Assembly (NCBI GenBank): GCA_003640385.1
Contig: RCAB01000015.1
Span: 186,001 to 250,000, forward strand
From: Setaria digitata
Taxonomy: Eukaryota; Nematoda; Chromadorea; Rhabditida; Setariidae
Reading direction: 5' to 3'
DNA: 64,000 nucleotides
Positions 24,020 to 33,618 of this stretch are shown in pieces. The notes under the pieces are model-generated. The model was not told where the DNA came from, did not search any database, and was given only the letters and a program-made list of their open reading frames with translations. The first letter of the stretch is position 1, and every line of letters begins with the position of its first letter. A program made the position numbers and the translations under genes.

Positions 24020-25060
24020 TCAGAATGAGCATTCCATCGCTGCAAGTGCTGAAGGTTGACAATTTGGAGTGACAAGCAACTGGAATTGTAAATAAACCAC
24101 CTCGCAACGTTCAGCATCTTGAATAGAAGTATCGTTGAGTTCCACGAATTCTGCTATTATCCACAACCATCCATCACGTCCCACGTGTTTGACGCGCCTG
24201 ATAAGTGTCCTGGCATTTCTGTTATGCTGTGATGTTAGGTCATGTACTTGTAAATTTTGCTGTTGCTGAACGGCTGGCAGACTGCTACCAATCAGGCCTG
24301 TTGCTTTTGTGGGAACGATGTCCAATTCACCAGTTTGTAAATTGGCCCGAACTAAACGACCTGTTAAGTACTTAATTTCCGAATAGACCACTGTTGCACC
24401 ACTTTCAAATAAATACATGTAGTTCCCATGAACCCACGGCTGACCACAGAAGCGCAGACCAGACATCCGTGCGGTGAGAAAAACAGATCGCGCAGGTGCA
24501 TCTAAGCCAATCTGGGCCACGTAAAAATTTCGTATCTGATCATGCTGGGACATAAAAATGATGCCTCGTTCAGAAGAGGCTCTCGCTGAACTCCAGAAAT
24601 GTGAATTATTGCTTAACTGATAGAACAAAGTTTTTCGAATGCGAATTAGTTCGTTGAAGTGATCGAACTGAACTGCATAAACGTGGAAGCACCCGCCACT
24701 GCAACATACTAGTAAGCCATCTAGATGACCAATCTGATACAGATGTTTCATTTGCATCGAAGGTGGTACGTTGATGACCGAGTAGCGCCGCGCAATCCCC
24801 CGATGTAAGTCCCATACGAAGAGTTGAGATTTTAATTCCATGGGATCCTCACCAATAACGTACACGTAGCGCGCGTCTGTGCTTACCGAATAATGATAAG
24901 TTATCATTGGATAAACCAAGTCTTTAGTTCTCTCACCCCCCAAAGGAAAAATTTTCCGCGGTTTACAGTAAATTGTTGCACTACTTTCGTTGCTTCCACT
25001 TTTTTCAACATGATTGATGCTAGAATCATGCCCACTGCTGCTTGATGCGGAATCAATCAT
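24020..25060 (-). CDS. Intronless 346-residue protein, probably beta-propeller-like, function unknown
   Basis: A single uninterrupted ORF from ATG at 25060 to the TGA ending at 24020. The first 35 residues are Ser-rich. The rest alternates short hydrophobic strands with turns and repeats of the type found in kelch or WD propellers, for example YVYVIGEDPMELKSQLFVWD, HLDGLLVCCSGGCFHVYAVQ and GNYMYLFESGATVVYS. No signal peptide, membrane segment or catalytic motif is visible. It is unusual here in lacking introns while its neighbours are intron-rich, which could mean retroposition or a nematode-specific intronless family. It is divergently arranged with the + strand gene starting at 25814. I do not recognise a named family. 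Confidence 0.85.
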   Translation of the reverse strand: MIDSASSSSGHDSSINHVEKSGSNESSATIYCKPRKIFPLGGERTKDLVYPMITYHYSVSTDARYVYVIGEDPMELKSQLFVWDLHRGIARRYSVINVPPSMQMKHLYQIGHLDGLLVCCSGGCFHVYAVQFDHFNELIRIRKTLFYQLSNNSHFWSSARASSERGIIFMSQHDQIRNFYVAQIGLDAPARSVFLTARMSGLRFCGQPWVHGNYMYLFESGATVVYSEIKYLTGRLVRANLQTGELDIVPTKATGLIGSSLPAVQQQQNLQVHDLTSQHNRNARTLIRRVKHVGRDGWLWIIAEFVELNDTSIQDAERCEVVYLQFQLLVTPNCQPSALAAMECSF

Positions 25061-25813
25061 TTGGTTTGGATTCAGATTCTAATTTAGTACTTCTCAAATG
25101 AATTTCTCCTCGTCTGCTCTGAAAATTAATATGTCAGTGGAAGTTTTCCTTGTGGTATAAAATTTAATTTAACTACTGATTTAAGGCACAAATTTTTGAA
25201 AAAGATTTATTCACCAATTCAAAGAACTTTATAATTTTGTTTACTTCATCAAATGAAAACAGACTAATCTAAACCGCTTGTGAGCATTATTTATCAAAAA
25301 CTTACTATATTCGTGGATCGATTTAACTTGCATGCATTGCTCGAAAGCTGAAACACTGTCACTTTATGTACGTACAGGTTGTAATAAAACAAAATGATTT
25401 AATGAGTTACATGTAACTTCTTTTATTACTGATAATTTCGATGAATTTGATTAAAACAATTGAATTGCATCACGCAATTTTTAAAAGTCCGGTACTTAAG
25501 ACAACCCATTTATCACCGTAATTCATTTTAACCTGCTTACTTCGTCCCTGACAGTTGTATTTCCAGTAACATTGTTATTATTCTCACTACTCGCTTTTTT
25601 AATGCCAATTCCTCAATTCCCTCATTGACCCGTCACTGATTTTAAACTTCTTTCAATTTAAAAAAACCTGAAGAAAAAATCAAAATGTTCATTTTCGTCG
25701 ACTACAGTCTTTTAATGAAATTTTATTTCCATCAGTGTGGTTCTTCTGCCTTAGATAATAAGATTTCTTCACTTTTTCTCTTGAACTGTTCAAAGAAGTG
25801 AATTTCAGGTTAC
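25061..25813. other. Shared upstream region between divergent genes
   Basis: About 750 bases separate the minus-strand start at 25060 from the plus-strand ATG at 25814. The segment is AT-rich without coding signal and may hold both promoters. No specific factor site is claimed. Confidence 0.4.
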
Positions 25814-26727
25814 ATGGATATTATTGGAAATGAATTCTTAGTAATTATAGTAGTCGCTTGTGGCATAATAACAATTACTCTTTCAAGCATCTCAAGCTGC
25901 GCCAAAAGAGAAAGCGCTAAAACTAGAAAAGGTTTAATTATTGGCCAGTGAGATTTATAACAGCTAATGAAAAGTAAATTTAGTGTTGAAACAACAGGAA
26001 ATATCAAAAGCTCCCAGTTATCAGCATTTTATCTGCAATAATACAAACAAGGCAACCCCATTACTTGATGATTACAAAGGACCAAATTTAAACCGAATTA
26101 ATTTGGGTCAAAGAGAGGAAATTTCACAAGCAAAGGTTTTTTTCCAGCTATTGAAACCAAACTTGGAATATTATTTATGATAATTGATAGCAGTAATTTA
26201 TACTGTTATTTAGTATTAATTATAGTACAATTTAAGAGTATTTAATAATAATAATAATAATTTTTACCGCTAACTTTATCATTACTTGTCATTGTTGTCA
26301 TTTTTACTACTATTAACTATCACTTTCACTGTTATTACTATCATATTACTCTTATTGTTATTAATGACGATCGAACAAACGTTGACGATTCATGAAATAT
26401 TGAGAGAATTGTGTTGTAATCAGTTTTTCACACTTCTTAGTATCATTTTGTACAGGAATTATCAGTGAAGCAACAACTTGTGACCTTTCGAAATTGATAA
26501 TTAAATTGATAATTACATTTTTGTCATTTAATCTTTATGTGTCACCTCCGTGAACGAATTGCTACAGAGTTATATTTCAGCAAATAAACGAAATTGATGG
26601 CGGTTTAGAGAAGCTGACCGAACGAGTTCCAACTATTATTACTTATGTCACAGATATTAATGGCAACTTTCTTATGATTTTTTTTTTTTTTTTGCTTGGG
26701 AAAATTAGCTGGAATGAAAATTAACTT
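25814..26727 (+). CDS. Small protein with an N-terminal membrane anchor (exons 1-2, perhaps 3)
   Basis: Exon 1 (25814-25931) starts at ATG and encodes a hydrophobic segment of about 20 residues (FLVIIVVACGIITITLSSIS), then a basic stretch. It ends in phase 1 at AAAG|GTTTAA. Exon 2 (25984-26135) continues in phase after an AATTTAG acceptor, carrying ISKAPSYQHFICNNTNKATP and ending NLGQREEISQAK before GTTTTT. A third phase-0 exon seems to begin at 26581 after TTTCAG with INEIDGGLEKLTE. It either ends at a GT near 26630 or runs to a TAA at 26725-26727. The pattern suggests a signal anchor with the polar tail in the cytosol. Family unknown. It may continue into the ORF at 26804, although I could not find a phase-consistent join. 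Confidence 0.5.
26247..26264 (+). repeat. TAA trinucleotide repeat
   Basis: Six tandem AAT/TAA units lie in the intron between 26136 and 26580, followed by a degenerate ACT/ATT-rich stretch to about 26365. This is an ordinary microsatellite. Confidence 0.8.
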
Positions 26728-26803
26728 CTGATGATCCATTCGTGATCCAATCTTCTGGAGAAAATTTCCATCTTCATTTGCCATAATCTTGAGGATCAAT
26801 TAA

Positions 26804-27286
26804 ATGAAGTGTGGCAAACAGCATCAAAAAAGTAATAAAAATTTGCATTCACTTGCAGTGAATAATGATTGCTTGGAAGAACAAACAACAGCAGCGGAAA
26901 TCGGTACCACAAGTACTCAGATGACGAGTACTGTCACCTCAACACAATCACGTCTGAACTTAAATCCAAACTTGAACTCGAGTCATTTGGCGTCCAAGTC
27001 AAACAGTACTGTCGAGCTCGCTACTGACAATGAAAAAGGACCAATTAAGCTTGAGTCAAATGCTGGTGATAGAACGGAAAAGAAGAGTTGGAATGCTAGG
27101 TGGTGCTGTCCACGTTGCAGTGGTGAAAGAGTTCAAAATTCTGTTAAACGCAAAGGTAACGATAAAAGTTGCTTGGAAAAGGAGTTGATTGGAGATTACA
27201 AATTACTGGAATCAGTTGCAACGATGGTGCAGAAATATGAGGAGAAATCTCGTCTAGAAAGCGAACAAGATACGTGCAATTTTTAA
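26804..27286 (+). CDS. 160-residue Thr/Ser/Asn-rich protein with a CCPRC motif
   Basis: The ORF runs from ATG at 26804, directly preceded by an in-frame TAA, to the stop at 27286. The first 90 residues are low-complexity and polar (TSTQMTSTVTSTQSRLNLN). Then comes a compact WNARWCCPRCSGERV segment with three cysteines, and an acidic/basic helix-like end (KLLESVATMVQKYEEKSRLE). An acceptor-like CTTGCAG at 26859 lies inside the ORF, so it may instead be the last exon of the gene starting at 25814. AATAAA signals follow at 27466 and 27493. The function is not recognised. Confidence 0.6.
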   Translation: MKCGKQHQKSNKNLHSLAVNNDCLEEQTTAAEIGTTSTQMTSTVTSTQSRLNLNPNLNSSHLASKSNSTVELATDNEKGPIKLESNAGDRTEKKSWNARWCCPRCSGERVQNSVKRKGNDKSCLEKELIGDYKLLESVATMVQKYEEKSRLESEQDTCNF

Positions 27287-27465
27287 TTAAGACAGTTTTA
27301 ATGTTAAATTGATGACTCGCATTATTGAATATCTAATTAATAACGCAATTTACATGACATGATAAAACTTAATTCTCCCTATTATTCACTGAAGCATCAT
27401 TGCATGGTCCAAGGTTGTGCTGTCAAATAAGTAATTATTTTCACGGCTATAATTAAATATGATTA

Positions 27466-27498
27466 AATAAATGTGTTCTGATAAAATTTCCAAATAAA
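27466..27498 (+). terminator. Two AATAAA polyadenylation signal candidates
   Basis: AATAAA occurs at 27466-27471 and 27493-27498, about 180-210 bases after the stop of the preceding ORF. That is a plausible 3' UTR length for this genome. Confidence 0.4.
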
Positions 27499-30400
27499 TG
27501 ACTCTGTCGACTTTATATTATTTGAATTCTAACAAAGCTGGACAGCATTTTGAAAAAAATTAAAGTTTGTATCTTTTTAAGTATACCTGGAATACACTTC
27601 TCTATTAATTGCAGCCATCTAGATGAAGTACTAAAAAAAAAAATGTTTAATTAAATAAAGTTGAAATGTTCAATTAAGTGTTTTTCTTTCTGCATTAGGT
27701 AATTCGAAAGACGGTTAGTGCTAGTACATACCAAAAACTATAGAAAACCTTTTGAAGTGTAAGTAATGTGCTCAACTATTGAAAATGCTGAAGATGAAGC
27801 AGCTTAACTTTACTACTATTCCATTCCACTAATAATCTTCCTGAAAAATCCCAGCAGAATGAATTTTGCATTAGAAATACTGCAAGAATACGCAGGACAC
27901 TTTCCTATAAGTCATCGAATCTCACACAGTTCTGTTCAGTTCTCTGAAAATATTCATCGAGTTTGTTGTGTTTGCAGGTTCAACTAGTCTATTAACAGCT
28001 CATCATTTTATCCGCAGGTAATTACCAACAAGTAGCTTATTCGAAGATTACTACTAGGCATGATATCGTTTCGTATTTGTTCGTATTTTTTACTTAAAAT
28101 GCACTACAACAAAAAAGTGGAAAGGAAAGGATTGAAGTTCAAAATTAATGTTCCAGTTTGTTTTTGATTTAACGCTTCATCGACTTTAAATTTAAATCCA
28201 CAAGAATAAGAGTCTAAGACTGCGCATAGAAGCATTATCATTATTTGTAGATGAGAACTACTTCCAAGTTTCGTAAATTTTTTGCTTGGTATTCAGTCTT
28301 TTAGTTTTGAACTGGAAACCTTCTTTATCTGTTCCTTCCTTGCTTGTAGCTTCTTGTATGGAAGAGAATATTTAAGCACTTATGCAGCAGTTTCACATAG
28401 AAGCCAAACTGAAGATGAGAAATAGAAGTGAAGAAATTAGCATTTGCATTTCCGGGAATACTAATATTCTAACCTTTTTTCTCAAATAACTTGGCTCAGC
28501 TTAGATAACTTCCACTTCCTCAAGTGGTTTTTCTTGGTATGTAAGGAAGAAGCAGAAGAATCCAGTGGATCCTTGAAAGTATGTCAGTTCCCACTTCGTA
28601 GTTTTTTTTTATCCAATCGAAAACAAAAATTCATTGCTGCAGTAAGCAACATCATTTCGTAGAGTAAATGTAATGAAGGAAAAGTGATTATTTCATAAAT
28701 TGATGAAAATGGAACGAATAATTCCGATTCCATGCGGTAATCCTTGACCTTTTCGGAATTTATTAATTACAGCATAGGAGAAAAAGATTAATTCGGTATT
28801 AAATAGCCGTTATCATGGTACACGTGTCGTACGAAAATTAGTCAGGTGTCAGAGAAAATTCTCAGTACAACAGGAGATGATTGCGGTATTCCGGTTATTT
28901 CGGTTACACCGATTACTCGGGTTGCCATAACTACCAGACCAGATGTTCCAGATAGATATCCTTCATAGACCAGCCGTTATCAGTATAAACGGTTGTTAAG
29001 TGAAGGTAACAAGTAGCTGGTAGATTATTGACGCATTTATATCCAACATCGCTTCCAAGCTGCTGCAATAAGGAATAAGGTGTTCCATCTCTTTAGATAA
29101 CTTTAGTTTTATATTTACATTGTTCAAAATACGGACGATCCATAAATAATTGGCCAGCATCGAAATTGTTTCCCAAGTAAGATATTAAACCAACAATGTT
29201 TTAGATATGTTTATAAATTACTTGTGTCTTGGTAAGGATAGAACAAAAATTTTCATCACTAAAAGATATTCGAAAAGTACTCTCTATACATTAGGTTCCT
29301 AAAATTCCAAGAAATCTTACTGAAGAAATCATTTTCGAAAATATCAGAAAAGTTCAAAAATTATTTGTTATTCATTTCCGGCACTATTTCTTCCTCTTTC
29401 CTATTTTAGTAACCGCATTTCTTTTCTAAGCTATTTCATAAATAAATTTTATTTTTCATTAATGTCAGTCATGCTATGCTAATCTGAATATTTTGTTAGG
29501 TAATAAAAGAAAAACAATGTGAATAATTCTCTCTATAATACCCAAAGCTATGGATGTCCTGAAGGAAGAAATGAACAAAAGTTCAGTTATGAGCTGTAAA
29601 GGTTTTTATAGAACAGGAGCATTTATTAACCAATTAATCAAACCTGCTACCTGAAATATTTATAAGTTCTTGTATCCTTTAATGAGTAAACAGATGGAAT
29701 CCACAGCGATGAGCTGACATATTTGTAAACAAAATTAAGAATATAGTTACAAAATTAAAAGAAAACGAATGAACGAATCTAAAATGATAAGCTTATAACT
29801 TTGATCTTAAAATCTTCCGAAAATTCGAAACAAACAAAAATAAGTTAAAATCGGTCACGTAAAAAATAATTAAGGATCGGATCAAATTTATTATTTGCTT
29901 GAGACGTTAACAGTACGCTAGGATAAACGAAAGCTACCCTTTAATTTCTATTGTTTTCATCCCCAGAAGTTGGAGAAATCCTAATCTCTTCTTCACTTTA
30001 TTTTTTATGTTCGGTGGTGAGCGGCGGTTATTTGGAAAGATTATATTTGCATCGCTGAATCGATTTCAAATATTCAAGTTAGTTCTTGTGTCACTGAAGT
30101 AAATGGTAGATTTGAATACAGAAAGAATCCTTTGAAATTTTGTTCCTCGGAAAATCACGAAAAGATTTAGCAGTGAGATTTTGAAAATTATAGAAAAAAG
30201 TAATTTTTTTGTGGAACTAATCTATTTAAGTGCAAATGTATTTCGCTATACTGGAAGAATCATTAATGGTATCATTGCATATCATCATTACTGCTACTGT
30301 TTTCACTATATTCACCGCTGTCGACTGTTTCAAGAAAAAAGGTTGGCTTACTGCAGCATTCTGAATAGGTAATAGGTGCCTTTAAGTTACAGGAATACAC

Positions 30401-30595
30401 AAATACATGATCTTACTTAATGAAATAGTCATTTTATACAATCACAATTGCATTTGATGTAGGTATGACAGCCTTCTTTCATTCGGACCAAAATGTCGGC
30501 CATTAATAAAGATCTTTCACTTGGCCAGAATGTCGAGCAAATACCTTTAACATATTGTAAAAGAAAACTAACGATGAACATGAATGCGTTTGCAG
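27499..30595. other. Intergenic region, one weak coding-like patch
   Basis: Mostly AT-rich non-coding DNA. A patch at 28807-28968 is listed separately. Nothing else convincing was seen on either strand apart from a possible upstream exon around 30136-30371 of the gene that follows. Confidence 0.4.
28807..28968 (+). other. Coding-like open stretch, possible exon or relic
   Basis: A 53-codon open frame ends at a TAG at 28966-28968. It has a non-random, protein-like composition (GDDCGIPVISVTPITRVAIT) and higher GC than its surroundings. It has no ATG. An acceptor-like AAATAG precedes it. It could be a last exon of an unseen gene or a decayed one. Confidence 0.25.
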
Positions 30596-31130
30596 TCACA
30601 ATCCAGAAGAGAGGACTCAAATTTCAGAATTCACTGTTGAACCGACCCAGCCATCCATAACAGAGCATTCCAAGATCATAGTATATAATAGGGACGGTGA
30701 AACTGATATTGAAATGCCTTTACATTTAAACGTATGTGCAAGTAAAATTCAAAGATTTTTGAGATTTACTTCAATTTAATACAGATCAAGAAATGAAAAT
30801 TGTAGGAAAAAGCAATTTCATCAAATTTAGAAAATGAAAGAATCCGGGGAGAACGGACAATTAGATGAGAAGGAATCAGGTAAAATGAAGAAAACTGGTG
30901 CCAAAAATGGAAAAAATGAGTTGGAAACAAAGTCTGAAACAGGAAAATCTGAAATACACCATTCTGGAAAAGAGAAACAACCTGAGAAGGAAAGAAAAAC
31001 AGTCATAAGCGGGTGTAAGGCAGCCAAAAACAAAAATGAAAAACTTGTGAGAAAAAAGCAATCAGGAAGTATGAAAGAATCCGCTAGTGAGAATAAGGAG
31101 AAATCGACTACAAAACAACTAGAAATCTGA
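30596..31130 (+). CDS. Lys/Glu-rich tail protein, 3' exons
   Basis: Two exons join in phase. Exon 30596-30731 follows GTTTGCAG and contains ERTQISEFTVEPTQPSITEH and YNRDGETDIEMPLHLN. Exon 30831-31130 follows AAATTTAG and encodes about 99 residues made almost entirely of Lys, Glu, Ser, Gly and Asn, ending KSTTKQLEI before TGA. The tail looks disordered and possibly nucleic-acid binding or nuclear. The upstream exon must end in phase 2. A frame ending at the donor AATAG|GTAATA at 30371 fits the phase, but its content is unconvincing. The start is therefore not defined and the family not recognised. Confidence 0.5.
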
Positions 31131-33618
31131 CGAGCATGCAAACGGTATTTATTTTTAATGGTTATTGGCTTGATGAAAATTTACGTTTGAAAATAAAAAG
31201 TTTGGGAGTAGAACCTGCATGATTTGATTTAGATACACACAGTTTAAACCAAAATGAAGTAATAATATTGCAGTTAAATCGAGAAGAAAATGAACAACGG
31301 TAGGCCTCACCAGTACATACTTGAAAAAAAGGCTACTTAAGCGTAATTCTGTACATCGAAATTTCTCGCATTACCCTTTCATGTATAGCACATAATCTCC
31401 GATAAACCTTTGCAGTTTCATCAAAAAAGGACATAGTAAATCTCAGGAACATCGAGGAATTTAGCATGTATTCTGGAAGTTTTTCTATCGGACCGTGACT
31501 CATCATTTTAATCCATTAGGGCTAGGCAGTCCGAAACTTTACGATTTGATGAAGTGAATAGTAAATAAAATAATCCGAGTCGAAACTTATGCTTCGAGTA
31601 TGAGTATATTCAGCTTTGAAGCCGTAACACCCACCGCTTGTTTACTTCAGTCAGCAATTCCATTAATTAATGAATATCCTACCAACGTAGTTCACATTTT
31701 AATCGAATAAGGCTCTCAAATGATGCTCGAATTTGTACACTTGATGGACTGTTAATAACTTTCCTCTAACATTTAACTACTAAATAGATCATAGACTTTT
31801 GAATCTTAGGACGATTCATTAGACCTGGGAACTACAAATCTATGAAGTCTGTTTATATTCTCATTTTGTTAGCAACAAAACTGTAACTGTTTTTCTAGCT
31901 GTGATTAGTTTTCGCCTCTTACGGATTCAAGCAGTTCGGAATTCACTTTCGCTTCTGGTCACATTTATCAATTAATGAATCAAAGCTATTAAAATACGAA
32001 AATAATGATACATTTGCATCTGTGTTCAGAAATGAAATCGCGCGTAGTGAGGAGAGTATGTAAATAGATATCAAAACTGACGGATAGATCGTCGGGTAAC
32101 AACCGAGATTGCAACTGAATTTTTGTTTAGCTGCTAGTATTGGATGGCAATTTTAGTGATAAATTATGAAGTGCTTCTACCTGAAGATTTTCCAATCAAA
32201 ACACAGCCTATCGAAGTCTCCTTACATCAGTAGCACAGAATGTAAAATTCAGATCGATCCATCCGAACGAAAATAAATGCTCGAATTCACCGAATTAACT
32301 GAATCTGGATGGCAACTAATTACAGTGTTTCTACATACGCTGGTAAGAAAAACCTGCTTATCACTACAGATTTCAGCCCTAAGACGAATACATTTCACAA
32401 TCATACCGTAGCTACTACAAATCAGGTAAAGCGTTAAAATTTGGCGAAAGCGTGTCGCGTGGTTTGGATGGCTTCTTGATTTAAGGTATTAGAGAAGGGA
32501 GTTCAGTTCATCGAGATTGTATAAGTGTACAATGGGACGAACCAGTCGAGTGGTACCAAAACAGTGAGATTTTCATTTGATATCATTATTGATCTCACTC
32601 TCATTAACTTCACTTTTAAATTTGGTATTTCAACTGTACTTATTACCATTATCACTTTAGAGGAGCACTACTCTCAACTCTTCATTTTGTGGTAAGAGAA
32701 AAAGTATGGAATGAGCAGTAACTTCATCCGGAAGATTTCACAAAAATGAGTAATAGTTCATTCTTATGTTGCTAAACAGTTCCGTACTTTATCCTGCTAA
32801 AAAGGAGCATAGGAAAAATTTAGGAAGTGGTGGAATGGATGCCAGAGAATTACAAGTGATAATTATTTGTTTGTCATGTCATTAGTCAGGTTATACTACA
32901 TGTCAGTAACAGTAATCAGTTGTGGAATGCAGCGCACTGATTACTCCATCGGACAAGTAGAGTTGGAGATTCAATTCCTGAGGAAGATTGTAAAGTATGA
33001 AGTTGCAACAGCAGTTCTTTTACTATGATAAGGAATGAAGTTACGTGATATATGGTAGGAACAATGGAGTAATTCAAATAGTGCTGCTTTCTGTAGTTCT
33101 TTCTACATTCTGAAGATGATTATGCTTGCCTGTATCAGTTTCTTATAATCTTATCAAAGCTATTGAGTGATTTCCTTTGTAACTTACACGGGGGGGGGGG
33201 GGGGGGCTTAAAGGATTCGGATGAGAGCTTCCGATTCTCTCCCGTTTTGCTTTTCTATTGAACAGTAAAAAAAAAAGTAGTTATTTGGCAAGAGCCTTAA
33301 TAAATCATCGAGAGTAGATCCAGAGGTTGGGTCGTTCTCAGTTGGATATGTGAATGAAGGGATCTCCTTATATAAAGTATATATAAAGGAATATAGTTAG
33401 TAAAAAGGTAAGCGGAACGTGAAGTTTCCAATAAAAGATGTATTTAAAGGAAAAGTAGATCGTTTTCAGTTTTCATTCTACTGATGTCTTTTCATTGTAA
33501 TACAAATGATATGAATGCATGTTGTAATTGAATAGATGCGTCCCAGTGCATTATTTCATCATTTTCAGGGATTAGTGAATCTAGTATAAGTAAAACTTTC
33601 CAAGGAAACTTGTTTTAG
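31131..33618. other. Intergenic region, nothing coding seen
   Basis: AT-rich DNA without a supported exon on either strand. It contains a run of 17 G at 33190-33206 and should hold the promoter and the missing first exon of the RNA phosphatase gene at 33619. Confidence 0.45.
33190..33206 (+). repeat. Homopolymer run of 17 G
   Basis: A pure G17 tract in DNA of about 30% GC. The exact length is uncertain, since homopolymers are error-prone in sequencing. Confidence 0.85.
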
